Assembly (NCBI RefSeq): GCF_023634805.2
Contig: NZ_CP106881.1
Location: 2,462,001 to 2,526,000, forward strand
Length of the DNA stretch: 64,000 nt
Direction: 5' to 3'
From: Comamonas endophytica
GTDB lineage: Bacteria > Pseudomonadota > Gammaproteobacteria > Burkholderiales > Burkholderiaceae_C
The notes under the pieces were generated by a model, which was not told the DNA's origin, made no database searches, and saw nothing but the letters and a program-made list of their open reading frames with translations. Position 1 is the first letter of the stretch; each line of letters opens with the position of its first letter. A program made the position numbers and the translations under genes. This document shows, piece by piece, positions 8,861 to 17,083 of the stretch.

Positions 8861-9895
8861 TCATGCGGGGGCCAGGATCCTGACGGGCTCCTTCATGGCC
8901 GGCTGGCAGCTGTCGAGCAGCTGCAGCAGCGCGCACTCCGGGGCGCTCAGGCCGGACTTGCGCGGGGTGCCCGCTCCAGCCTCGGCCTCGCGTGCGCAAT
9001 AGCTCAGCACCTCGGGGTGGATATAGAACTTGCGGCACACCGCGCTGGTGTTGCCCAGGCGCTGCGCAACCTGCTTGACGATATCGGCAATCGCCGGCTC
9101 GTCCAGGATGCCGGCCTCGGCATTGGCCTCGCGCGCCTGCAGCGCCAGCTCCATCGCCGTGACGCTGGCATGCCAGGTGCGGAAGTCCTTGGCCGTGAAA
9201 TCCTCGTCGCACAGCGAGCGCAGGTAGTCGTTGACGTGATCGGAGCGCAGATGCTGCAGTTCGTCGTTCTCGTCGAGGAACTGGAACAGCCGCTGGCCCG
9301 GCAGCTCCTGGCAGCGCCGCACGATGCGCGCCACGCGCCGGTCGGCAACCGACACCTTCTGCATGACGCCGCTCTTGCCCTTGAAATGCAGCGTCAGGCC
9401 GCTGGTCGTGGCCTTGGCGTGGCGGTTCTTCAGCGTGGTGAGGCCGTAGGAGCCGTTCTGCTCCGAATATTCGTCGTTGCCGATGCGTATGCCGGTGGCG
9501 TCCAGCAGCCGCACGGCGGTGGCGGCGACCAGCTCCAGCCCCGGGCGGCGCTGCGCCAGATCGCGCTCGACGGCGCGGCGGATCGCCGGCAGGTGGTGGC
9601 CGAACTCGCGCATGCGCTCGAACTTGGCCTGCGTGCGGTGCTCCTGCCACAGCGCGTGGTAGCGGTACTGCTTGCGCCCGCGCGCATCGCGCCCCGTGGC
9701 CTGCAGGTGGCCGTTGGCATCGGGGCAGATCCAGACATCGGTATAGGCCGGCGGAATGGCCAGCTTGCGGATGCGCTCCAGGTGCCCGGGGTCGCGCACC
9801 GGGCTGCCGTCCTGCGCCACATAGGAAAAGCCCTTGCCGCGGCGCACGCGGCGCCAGCCTTCGGTCTGCTCGTCGACATAGATCAGCGTGGCCAT
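8861..9895 (-). CDS. DNA topoisomerase IB (poxvirus type)
   Basis: A 344-residue type IB topoisomerase, which relaxes supercoils by a transient 3'-phosphotyrosyl nick. It shows the bacterial Topo-N domain (residues 20-75, ending IPPAYTDVWICPDANGHLQ) and a catalytic domain with R137 in GIRIGNDEY, the FTAKDFRTWHAS block (R239, H242) and the nucleophile Tyr291 in KFYIHP. All catalytic positions expected for this family are present, and the length is normal. The frame is open upstream of 9895 but MATLIYVDE is the natural start. It is encoded alone, divergent from an orphan permease gene. Confidence 0.95.
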   Translation of the reverse strand: MATLIYVDEQTEGWRRVRRGKGFSYVAQDGSPVRDPGHLERIRKLAIPPAYTDVWICPDANGHLQATGRDARGRKQYRYHALWQEHRTQAKFERMREFGHHLPAIRRAVERDLAQRRPGLELVAATAVRLLDATGIRIGNDEYSEQNGSYGLTTLKNRHAKATTSGLTLHFKGKSGVMQKVSVADRRVARIVRRCQELPGQRLFQFLDENDELQHLRSDHVNDYLRSLCDEDFTAKDFRTWHASVTAMELALQAREANAEAGILDEPAIADIVKQVAQRLGNTSAVCRKFYIHPEVLSYCAREAEAGAGTPRKSGLSAPECALLQLLDSCQPAMKEPVRILAPA

Positions 9896-10052
9896 CGTGG
9901 TGCGCGCCCTTTTCTGGATATGGATCGAGGTCGATCTTGCGCACATTCGGGCCGCGGCGCCGTCAGCCGGCGCCGCTTCCTCGTGAAGCTTCGGGAAGGC
10001 GGCAGTCCAGCGCCGTATTTCCAGGCTGGCCCGCCAATTGCTTGAACCAGGC

Positions 10053-10784
10053 ATGCGCTTCAGCCACCCTTCCCTGCTTCTCTCGGCACTCCATGTCCTG
10101 GCCACCGCGCTGGCCGTCGGCCTGCTCTGCCGGCTTCTGATGAACGACACTGCTAGCGGCCTGGCCGCCGCACTGGCACACGCGCTGGGGAACACCCTGC
10201 TGCTGGCGCTGACGGCGGCGCTGATCGGCACGGCAGGCGGCACGCTGCTGGGCGTCCAGCCCGCGCTGCAGCGCAGCCGCTGGCCCGACCGGCTGGACTC
10301 GGCATTTGCCATGATCGGGGTCTCATTGCCGCACTGCTGGGTGACTCTGGCGCTGGTTGCAGCCTTCAGCGCCAGCATGGGATGGTTGCCCGCGGTGGAC
10401 GGTGCCCTGTTGCTGCCGGCCATCGCGCTGGGCGTCATCCCGGCGGGCAGCGCGATGCGCGCGGTGCGCGGTGCGGCTATGGGAATCGTGCACCATGGCC
10501 TCGGCGTCTCGCAGCGCTTTGCCTGGCAGGTGCTGAAAAACGCCGGGCCCTCGCTACTGGTGGCGCTGGCGTTGCAGCTGCCTCATCTGGTCGGCGGCGC
10601 GATCCTGATGGAAACCGTGTTTGGCTGGCCTGGCGCGGGCCATCTGCTGCATGCAGCGATCTTCCAGCGTGACATTCCTGTATTGCAAGGCATGGTTCTG
10701 GTGCTGGCAGTGATATTTGCGCTGTTTCGCTTGTTTACAACCCATCTGCGAAGGTCTGGCGGAGTGGCAGCCAAAGGCATCTGA
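10053..10784 (+). CDS. Orphan DppB/OppB-like ABC permease, short form
   Basis: A 243-residue membrane protein whose C-terminal half matches peptide/nickel ABC permeases: the coupling-loop region (MRAVRGAAMGIVHHGLGVSQ) followed by GGAILMETVFGWPGAGHLL, AAIFQRDIPVLQG and a last TM helix. Typical members have about 310 residues and begin with an LLRRLLQALPVLLGVS-like segment; here the N-terminus is shorter and does not resemble it. No substrate-binding protein, second permease or ATPase lies nearby, so it cannot form a transporter from this locus alone. It may be a decaying remnant or borrow partners encoded elsewhere. The start is the ATG at 10053; a TTG five codons upstream is possible. Confidence 0.75.
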   Translation: MRFSHPSLLLSALHVLATALAVGLLCRLLMNDTASGLAAALAHALGNTLLLALTAALIGTAGGTLLGVQPALQRSRWPDRLDSAFAMIGVSLPHCWVTLALVAAFSASMGWLPAVDGALLLPAIALGVIPAGSAMRAVRGAAMGIVHHGLGVSQRFAWQVLKNAGPSLLVALALQLPHLVGGAILMETVFGWPGAGHLLHAAIFQRDIPVLQGMVLVLAVIFALFRLFTTHLRRSGGVAAKGI

Positions 10785-10868
10785 AGAGGCATGGAGATCA
10801 GGTGTGTTGTGGCTCATGATGCAACAATGACGCAGTGCATGTACGCGCTAGCAATCAGGAGATGCGCT

Positions 10869-11159
10869 GTGAATACCTACGCTGAAATCATGCGCCACAA
10901 GGATTCCATCCGGCGCATCGTGGCCCTGCACAAGGGCCACAATCCACGCCTGTATGGATCGGTGGCCAAAGGGCAGCAGACCCGCTCCAGCGATGTGGAT
11001 CTGCTGGTCGATGCCCTGCCTGGCGCGACGATGCTTGATATCGTGCACATGGAGCAGCAACTGCAGCGCGAGCTGGGCCTGACTTTCGAGGTCAATACCC
11101 TGGCGGGGTTGCCGCGGCAATGGCGCGATGAGGTGTTGAGGCAGGCTGTTGCGCTATGA
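10869..11159 (+). CDS. mntA: MntA-type minimal nucleotidyltransferase antitoxin
   Basis: A 96-residue MNT-fold protein. Gly30-Ser31, ten residues, then Asp42-Val-Asp44 give the exact GSX10DXD motif of antitoxin MntA enzymes, which AMPylate the partner HEPN toxin at its active-site tyrosine. A third acidic position (GLTFEVN) follows. The start is GTG at 10869, fixed by an AGGAG ribosome site 7 bases upstream; the longer open frame to 10791 has none. It overlaps the toxin gene by 4 bases (ATGA), the usual antitoxin-first arrangement. Confidence 0.93.
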   Translation: MNTYAEIMRHKDSIRRIVALHKGHNPRLYGSVAKGQQTRSSDVDLLVDALPGATMLDIVHMEQQLQRELGLTFEVNTLAGLPRQWRDEVLRQAVAL

Positions 11160-11584
11160 AACCCCCGCCTTCGAAACGCATCGAAAGCTATCTGCAAGAT
11201 GTCCTGGATTCGGCCGCATTGCTGCAAGCCTATCTGCGGCCATACACCCGGGACACCTATGCCAGTGAAGATGCATCTTCAATCCAGCTCACCCAGGTGC
11301 GCGACAGTGTGGTGCGCCGGCTGGAGATCATTGGTCAGGCGCTGCACAATATCCAGGCGACAGATCCCGAATATGTGCGGCGCCAGTCGCTGGATGTAAG
11401 TGGATGGTACGGCTTGCGCTCGAAGATCAGCCATGGCTATGGAGATGTGGATCATGGGTTGCTGTGGGGTGTCGTGAAGCTGGACCTACCTGCGTTGGTA
11501 GCAAAGGTACAGCACTGCTTGGACCAGAACGATCCACTGGTTCGTGTGGATCGCGCCCGCCCTCAGCGTGGTCACAGGCGATAA
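11156..11584 (+). CDS. hepT: HepT-type HEPN ribonuclease toxin
   Basis: A 142-residue all-alpha HEPN (DUF86) protein. R88-SKIS-H93-G-Y95 matches the RX4HXY catalytic signature of HepT RNases, so the toxin looks catalytically intact. Tyr95 is the residue modified by MntA in characterised pairs. The ATG overlaps the antitoxin stop. The last 20 residues (RVDRARPQRGHRR) are basic and variable. The pair sits between an orphan permease and a catabolic cluster, without visible transfer signals. Confidence 0.93.
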   Translation: MKPPPSKRIESYLQDVLDSAALLQAYLRPYTRDTYASEDASSIQLTQVRDSVVRRLEIIGQALHNIQATDPEYVRRQSLDVSGWYGLRSKISHGYGDVDHGLLWGVVKLDLPALVAKVQHCLDQNDPLVRVDRARPQRGHRR

Positions 11585-11628
11585 CAGCAGGTGATTCCCG
11601 CGTTCCCGCGCTGCCCTAGGCAGGCCTT

Positions 11629-12582
11629 TTAGCGGCTCCGTTTTGTCCTTCGGTCAGTGCTGGATTGGTCCCCAGAGCCCGTCTGCTGCCCAAACAGCTC
11701 CCCGATGCACTCCCGCAGCCACAGCCGCCCCGGCTCCTGCGCAAAGCGCCGGCTCCAGTGCAGCGAGACCGCGAAGCGGTGGCCGGGCAGCTCGGCCTCG
11801 AGCAGCGCGTAGCCGCCGCGGCGCACGAAGACCGCGGCAATCTCGTGCGGCATGAGCACGGCAAGATCGGTTTCGCTGACGATCGAGGGCACGGCCAGGA
11901 AATGCGCCGCGGACAGCCGGATGCGGCCGGTGAGATCGAGCGACTGCAGGATGCGCAGGGTTTCGGAATGCGAGCGCACGGCAACGAATTCCAGCTGGCG
12001 CAGCGATTTCAGCCCCAGGCGCCGGCCTTTCGTGGCAGCCAGCAGCGGGTGCTGGCTGCGCAGCAGCACGCAATAGTGGTCGTGCAGCAGCACGCTGTGC
12101 TCGGTGCTCGGCACGCCGGGCAGGAAGCCGATGGCCGCATCCAGCGTGCCGCGGTCCAGCGCCTCGGCGATCTCCGCCATGGGCAGCGGCAGCGTCTCGA
12201 TGCGCACGCCCGGCGCGCGTTCACGCAGCGCCGCCATCAGGGCCGGCAGGAAGCGCGCTTCGCCGATGTCGCTCAGGTGCAGGCGGAACACCTGCTGCGA
12301 TGCCCGTGGATCGAAAGCCCGCGCCTCGCCCAGGCCGACCTCCAGCGCCGCCAGCGCCTCGCGCACCACGGCCGCCAGGCGCTCGGCGCGCGGGGTGGGG
12401 CGCACGCCGCCATGTACGCGCTCGAACAGCGCATTGCCCAGCAGCAGGCGCAGGCGCGTCACTGCCTGGCTGGCTGCGGGCTGCGACAGGCCCAGCTCCT
12501 CGGCCGCGCGGCTCACGCTGCGGTGGCGGTAGACGGCATCGAACACGCGCAGCAGGTTCAGATCCAGCTGGTTCATATCCAT
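11629..12582 (-). CDS. LysR-family regulator of the benzoylformate decarboxylase locus
   Basis: A 317-residue LysR regulator: N-terminal winged helix-turn-helix (LNLLRVFDAVYRHRSVSRAA, then LSQPAASQAVTRLR), linker helix, and a LysR substrate domain from about residue 95 (FRLHLSDIGEARFLPALM). It is transcribed divergently from the decarboxylase gene with an 83-base gap, the classic LysR-target layout, so it probably senses mandelate, benzoylformate or a related aromatic acid. The effector is inferred from context only. Confidence 0.92.
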   Translation of the reverse strand: MDMNQLDLNLLRVFDAVYRHRSVSRAAEELGLSQPAASQAVTRLRLLLGNALFERVHGGVRPTPRAERLAAVVREALAALEVGLGEARAFDPRASQQVFRLHLSDIGEARFLPALMAALRERAPGVRIETLPLPMAEIAEALDRGTLDAAIGFLPGVPSTEHSVLLHDHYCVLLRSQHPLLAATKGRRLGLKSLRQLEFVAVRSHSETLRILQSLDLTGRIRLSAAHFLAVPSIVSETDLAVLMPHEIAAVFVRRGGYALLEAELPGHRFAVSLHWSRRFAQEPGRLWLRECIGELFGQQTGSGDQSSTDRRTKRSR

Positions 12583-12586
12583 GGAA

Positions 12587-12612
12587 TGAATATCTCTTAG
12601 ATGGTTTATTCA
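12587..12612. promoter_or_regulatory. Candidate LysR operator, divergent gap
   Basis: TGAATA (12587-12592) and TATTCA (12607-12612) form an inverted repeat in an AT-rich stretch of an otherwise GC-rich gap, with a nested ATCT-CTT-AGAT dyad at 12592-12602. LysR proteins bind such interrupted dyads between divergent genes. Position and symmetry support it; binding is not shown. Confidence 0.45.
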
Positions 12613-12665
12613 ATTGCTGGAAATTATCGCCGCGGGCACGATGCGCTGTACGCCAAGGAACCCCG

Positions 12666-14264
12666 ATGCCACAGAACCTGAATTCCCCCCACACCGTGCG
12701 CCATGCGGTGATCGACCTGCTGCGCCAGCTCGGCATGACGCGCATCTTCGGCAACCCCGGCTCGACCGAGCTGCCGCTGTTTCGCGACTATCCCGAAGAC
12801 TTCTCCTATGTGCTGGGCCTGCAGGAGGCAGTGGTCGTGGGCATGGCCGATGGCTACGCCCAGGCCACGCGCCGCGCCAGCTTCGTGAACCTGCATTCGG
12901 CCGCGGGCGTGGGCCATGCGATGGCCAATATCTTCACGGCCTTCAAGAACCGCACGCCGATGGTGATCACCGCCGGCCAGCAGGCGCGCTCGATCCTGCA
13001 GTTCGACCCCTTCCTGCACTCGAACCAGGCGGCCGAGCTGCCCAAGCCCTATGTCAAGTGGAGCTGCGAGCCGGCGCGCGCCGAGGATGTGCCGCAGGCG
13101 CTGGCGCGCGCCTACTACATCGCCATGCAGGAGCCGCGCGGCCCGGTGCTGGTGTCCATTCCCGCCGATGACTGGGACCACCCGGCCGAGCCCATCCAGG
13201 TGCGCGATGTCGGCTTCGAAAGCCGGCCCGATCCGCGCGTGCTCGATGCGATCGGCACGGCGCTCGATGGCGCGCGCACGCCGGCGCTGGTCGTGGGTGC
13301 GGCCGTGGACCGCGGTGCGGCCTGGGATGCGGTCGTGGCGCTGGCCGAGCGCCACCAGGCGCGGGTCTATGTCGCGCCGATGTCCGGGCGCTGCAGCTTC
13401 CCCGAGGACCATCCGCTGTTTGCCGGCTTCCTGCCCGCCATGCGCGAGCGCATCGTGCAGCTGCTGGGCGGGCACGACGTGGTGCTGGCGCTGGGCGCCG
13501 CCACCTTCACCTACCATGTCGAGGGCCAGGGCCCGCACATTCCCGAGGGCGCGGCTCTGTACCAGCTGATCGAGGACCCGGCCATTGCCGCCTGGTCGCC
13601 GGTGGGCACTGCGGCCATCGGCAACATCCGCCTGGGCGTGCAGGAGCTGCTGGCGCGGCCCGCACCAGCGGCGCGCCCCGCACCCGCGCGCCGCGTGCCT
13701 GCGCCGCGCGCGCAGCCGCCCGAGGCGGGGCGCCGCATGTCGGTGGCCTGGGCGATGCAGACGCTGGCCGAGCTGCGCGATCCGCACAGCATCGTCGTCG
13801 AGGAAGCGCCCAGTTCGCGCCCGACGATCCAGGCGCACCTGCCGATCCTCCACTCGGGCACCTTCTACACCATGTGCAGCGGCGGCCTGGGCCACAGCAT
13901 GCCGGCGGCCGTGGGCGTGGCGCTGGCCGAGCCGGAGAAGAAGATCATCGCGGTGATCGGCGACGGCTCGAGCATGTATGCGATCCAGGCGCTGTGGAGC
14001 GCGGCGCAGCTGCGGCTGCCGATCACCTTCGTGATCCTGAAGAACCGGCGCTACGCGGCGCTGCAGGAATTCGCCAAGGTGTTCGGCTACCGCGATGGCG
14101 AGAAGGTCGAGGGCACGGAGCTGCCCGACATCGATTTCGTCGGCCTGGCGAAAGCCCAGGGCTGCGACGGCGTGCATGTGGAAGACGCGCTGCAGCTGCG
14201 TGACGCGCTCGAGGCGGCCATTGCCTCGCCGCGGCCGATACTTGTCGAGGTCGAAGTCGCCTGA
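12666..14264 (+). CDS. mdlC: Benzoylformate decarboxylase (ThDP-dependent)
   Basis: A 532-residue thiamine-diphosphate enzyme that decarboxylates benzoylformate to benzaldehyde in the mandelate pathway. Residues matching the Pseudomonas putida enzyme's Ser26, Glu47, His70 and His281 are visible: Ser33 in GNPGST, Glu54 in GLQEAVV, His77 in NLHSAAG and His284 in FTYHVEG. The ThDP motif runs from GDG at 432 to Asn460. A Pro/Ala/Arg-rich insert at 331-355 links the middle and C-terminal domains. The ATG at 12666 has an AAGGAA ribosome site 5 bases away. It is followed 43 bases later by a Bug receptor gene. No mandelate or benzaldehyde dehydrogenase is present in the window. Confidence 0.9.
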   Translation: MPQNLNSPHTVRHAVIDLLRQLGMTRIFGNPGSTELPLFRDYPEDFSYVLGLQEAVVVGMADGYAQATRRASFVNLHSAAGVGHAMANIFTAFKNRTPMVITAGQQARSILQFDPFLHSNQAAELPKPYVKWSCEPARAEDVPQALARAYYIAMQEPRGPVLVSIPADDWDHPAEPIQVRDVGFESRPDPRVLDAIGTALDGARTPALVVGAAVDRGAAWDAVVALAERHQARVYVAPMSGRCSFPEDHPLFAGFLPAMRERIVQLLGGHDVVLALGAATFTYHVEGQGPHIPEGAALYQLIEDPAIAAWSPVGTAAIGNIRLGVQELLARPAPAARPAPARRVPAPRAQPPEAGRRMSVAWAMQTLAELRDPHSIVVEEAPSSRPTIQAHLPILHSGTFYTMCSGGLGHSMPAAVGVALAEPEKKIIAVIGDGSSMYAIQALWSAAQLRLPITFVILKNRRYAALQEFAKVFGYRDGEKVEGTELPDIDFVGLAKAQGCDGVHVEDALQLRDALEAAIASPRPILVEVEVA

Positions 14265-14307
14265 CACCGGCGCCGCACAACCATAAATTCACAAGGAGAC
14301 AAGCATC

Positions 14308-15297
14308 ATGACATCACCTACCCAAGCCGCGCGCCGCCATGCCCTGAAGGCGTTGCCGGCGCTGGCCCTGGCGGCGCTGGCGCTGCCGGCCGTGGCGCAG
14401 AACTGGCCGGAAAAGCCGGTGCGCCTGGTCGTCAATTTCGCGCCCGGCGGCGCAGCCGACGTGCTGGCGCGCGCCCTGCTGCCCGAGCTCTCGAAGACGC
14501 TGGGCCAGCCGGTGGTGATCGAGAACAAGCCCGGCGCCGGCGGCAACATCGGCATTGCCGAGACGGTGCGTGCGGCCAAGGACGGATACACGCTGCTGCT
14601 GAGCTCGGGCGGGGCGATCACGATCAACCCGATGATCTACGCCAAGCTGCCCTACGACCCGGCGCGCGATCTCACGCCGATCACCGCTGTGGCGCGCGTG
14701 CACGTCTACCTGGAGACCCATCCCGACGTGCCGGCGAAGAACGTGGCCGAGTTCATCCAGTACCTGAAGGCCAATCCGGGCAAGGTGAGCTATGGCTCGC
14801 CGGGGCAGGGCAGCTCGCCGCACCTGGCGGGCGAGATGTTCAAGCGCATGGCCAAGGTCGAGGCGGTGCATGCGCCGTACCGCGGCGCGGCGCCCGCGCT
14901 CAACGACGTGGTCAGCGGCCAGTTGCAGTACTGGTTCGATCCGGGCCCGGGCCTCAAGCATGTCGAGGCCGGCAAGCTGCGCCTGCTGGCCGTGGGCAGC
15001 CCGCAGCGCTCGCCCCAGTACCCGAACGTGCCGACGCTGGCCGAAAGCGGCCTGCCGGGCTTCGACGCCGACACGCTGTTCGGCATCTACGCGCCCACGG
15101 GCGTGCCGGAGGTGGTGGTCGACAAGGTGCGCGAAGGCGTCGCCAGGGCCATGGAGCAGAAGAACGTGCGCGACATCGTCGCCAGCCTGGGCGCGACGCC
15201 GGCGGTGATGACGCGCAAGCAGTTCATCGACCACCATGGGGCGGAGGCGCAGAGGTTCGGGGAATTGGTGAGGAGCATTGGGCTGAAGGCGGATTGA
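14308..15297 (+). CDS. Bug/TctC-family periplasmic solute receptor
   Basis: A 329-residue extracytoplasmic binding protein of the Bordetella-uptake-gene (Bug) family. The N-terminus has a twin-arginine-like start (ARRHALK) and a hydrophobic signal ending AVAQ. The mature protein begins with NWPEKPVRLVVNFAPGG and the family motif GQPVVIENKPGAGGNIG. A strong AAGGAG ribosome site precedes the ATG. Its position after benzoylformate decarboxylase suggests an aromatic or hydroxy-acid ligand. TctA/TctB membrane partners are absent, as is usual for the many Bug proteins of Burkholderiales. Confidence 0.92.
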   Translation: MTSPTQAARRHALKALPALALAALALPAVAQNWPEKPVRLVVNFAPGGAADVLARALLPELSKTLGQPVVIENKPGAGGNIGIAETVRAAKDGYTLLLSSGGAITINPMIYAKLPYDPARDLTPITAVARVHVYLETHPDVPAKNVAEFIQYLKANPGKVSYGSPGQGSSPHLAGEMFKRMAKVEAVHAPYRGAAPALNDVVSGQLQYWFDPGPGLKHVEAGKLRLLAVGSPQRSPQYPNVPTLAESGLPGFDADTLFGIYAPTGVPEVVVDKVREGVARAMEQKNVRDIVASLGATPAVMTRKQFIDHHGAEAQRFGELVRSIGLKAD

Positions 15298-15379
15298 GGC
15301 AGATCGAGGACCCAGGGAGACGGCCTGCCCTACAGTGTTGAACTCCTGCCCTTCGGTGGGTGGTTTTTCAGGAAACTCC

Positions 15380-15907
15380 CTAAAGACTCCCCGCCGGCCA
15401 CATCCAGACCAGCGCGCTGGTCATGATGAGATACCGGAAGAACTTCCCGATCGCCATATAGAACAGGCAGGGCCAGAACGGCAGCCGCAGCCAGCCGGCC
15501 ACCGCGCACAGCGGGTCGCCGACTAGGGGCAGCCAGCTCAGCAGGCAGGCCTTGGCGCCGAAGCGGCGCAGCCAGATGCGCGCCTTGCGTTCGTGGCGCG
15601 AGGGCTGGCGCGGCTCCTTGCCCGGGGGGCTGCCCTCGATCAGGTGCGCCTCCTTGGCCTTCTCCCAGGCCTTGTGCGCGCCCAGCCCCATCCACCAGCT
15701 GATGGCGCCGCCCAGCGTGTTGCCGGCGGTGGCCACGAGGATCGCCTGCCAGAAAAGATCGGGGTTGAGCTGCAGCAGCCCGGCCACGGCGGGCTCGGAG
15801 CCCAGCGGCAGCAGCGTGGCCGAAACCAGGGCCACCAGGAAAACCGTGCTCAGCCCGAATTGCGGCAGCGACAACCATCCCAGCAACTGATGCATCCAGA
15901 TTTCCAT
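15380..15907 (-). CDS. YqaA/DedA-like (SNARE-associated) membrane protein
   Basis: A 175-residue inner-membrane protein of the VTT/YqaA type, with TM helices near residues 12-35, 48-75 and 110-170 and the LPLGSEPAVAGLL and TAGNTLGGAISWWMG signatures. DedA relatives act in lipid or undecaprenyl-phosphate flipping, but the YqaA branch is uncharacterised. The start could be MEIWMHQ (15907) or the Met four codons later. A longer open frame to 16003 lacks family similarity. It is divergent from a lipoprotein gene. Confidence 0.85.
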   Translation of the reverse strand: MEIWMHQLLGWLSLPQFGLSTVFLVALVSATLLPLGSEPAVAGLLQLNPDLFWQAILVATAGNTLGGAISWWMGLGAHKAWEKAKEAHLIEGSPPGKEPRQPSRHERKARIWLRRFGAKACLLSWLPLVGDPLCAVAGWLRLPFWPCLFYMAIGKFFRYLIMTSALVWMWPAGSL

Positions 15908-15996
15908 GTGACGGCAAGTGTAGGTGTGGACCGGCTTGTCTTTGTTGGGACGAAGGTTATGGTAAACGCTCGACACAACAAAAAAGGTAGTCCGCC

Positions 15997-16569
15997 ATGC
16001 CACGATTTCAGACCCCGGGTAGGGATTGGGTGCAGCTCGGCCTGGGGGTACTGGCCCTGGGCCTGGCCAGCTGTGCCGTGGTGCCGCCGCAGGGAACGGC
16101 CGGACAGGAGGCGGCGGGACAAGACATGCAAAGCCAGGGTGCGCTGGCCGTGCTGGCCCAGCCCGAGTGCCGGCGCATGGCCAGCCAGCGCGCGCGCCTG
16201 CAGGCGGTGCATGCGGCGCTGGCGCGCGAGGGCATGGGCCTGCGCGTGCTGGGCTGCCCGCAGTTGCCCGCGGGGAAAGCGGCCGGCGCGCAGGTGATCG
16301 CGGTAGCGGTGCTCGTGGTCGATGGCGAGCGCGCCGCCGATACCGTGCGCGGCCCGCTGGCCGACGGCGAGCTGCTGGACATGGGCAGCGCCGCGCCGCA
16401 GGCAGCCTCCGGCCCGCTGCAGCGCGTGAGCACGGCGGCGCTGGCGCAGCCGCCGCGCGACAGCCTGTCGCCCGACGTGCTCTACAACCGCGCCTGGCTG
16501 CGCAGGCTCATGGCGGCGCAGGGCCTGCGCCAGGTGGCCGATACCTGGTGGGCGTTCGCGCCACGCTGA
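15997..16569 (+). CDS. Lipoprotein resembling a degenerate D-Ala-D-Ala dipeptidase (M15D)
   Basis: A 190-residue protein with a lipobox (LASC, Cys26), so probably membrane-anchored. The region from residue 60 follows the layout of VanX/DdpX dipeptidases: ADGELLDMG around Asp128 stands where the SxHxxGxAxD zinc motif lies, NRAWLRRLMAAQGL matches the conserved helix, and ADTWWAF near the C-terminus stands where EWWHF is expected. The zinc-binding His of the first motif and the Glu and His of the second are replaced, so hydrolytic activity is unlikely. Resemblance is by motif order only. Peptidoglycan-fragment binding is a guess. Confidence 0.65.
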   Translation: MPRFQTPGRDWVQLGLGVLALGLASCAVVPPQGTAGQEAAGQDMQSQGALAVLAQPECRRMASQRARLQAVHAALAREGMGLRVLGCPQLPAGKAAGAQVIAVAVLVVDGERAADTVRGPLADGELLDMGSAAPQAASGPLQRVSTAALAQPPRDSLSPDVLYNRAWLRRLMAAQGLRQVADTWWAFAPR

Positions 16570-16701
16570 CCCCATTGCTCGGGATGCTGCGCGACCCCTG
16601 CAGGAAGCGGGGAATTAGGGTACAAAGTCCTGTCAGTCACAACTCCGGCACCCGCTCTGCGCCTTTTCGCAGCAAGGTCCTCGCCATTGGCACGCAAGAG
16701 A

Positions 16702-17073
16702 ATGATTTCCTATTTATACGTAGAAGACGATGCCGATATCCGGGAGGGTGTGGCAATGTGCATTGAGGCCGGACATCGCGAGATCGTCGCGCTGCCGAAT
16801 GCGGAAGCCGCGCTGGCCCGGGACGACCGCGCCCGCTTCGATGTGCTGGTCACCGACATCAGCCTGCCCGGCATCTCGGGCGTGGACCTTGCCAGGCAGT
16901 GGGTGGCAGACGACCCGAGCCGGCATGTGCTGCTGCTCTCGGGCTATGAGTTCAGGCATGGCCTGGAAGCGATCGGCCCGAATGTGCGGGCGCTGCTCAA
17001 GAGCGCCGAACCCGAGGAGCTGGAGGCGGCCCTGCTGGGCATCGAGGACGTGCTGAGCGCGCGCGCCAGCTAG
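16702..17073 (+). CDS. Single-domain response regulator (receiver)
   Basis: A 123-residue CheY-like receiver with no output domain. Acidic pocket VEDD, phospho-acceptor Asp in LVTDISLPG, the Ser of LLLSGYE and the Lys of ALLKSAEP are all present, so it should accept phosphate. A TTG five codons upstream (16687) is an alternative start with AAGG 9 bases before it; the ATG at 16702 gives the usual receiver N-terminus. It converges on the stressosome/kinase operon and ends 10 bases from the hybrid kinase stop, making that kinase a plausible donor. Confidence 0.88.
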   Translation: MISYLYVEDDADIREGVAMCIEAGHREIVALPNAEAALARDDRARFDVLVTDISLPGISGVDLARQWVADDPSRHVLLLSGYEFRHGLEAIGPNVRALLKSAEPEELEAALLGIEDVLSARAS

Positions 17074-17083
17074 GGCGCGGCCC

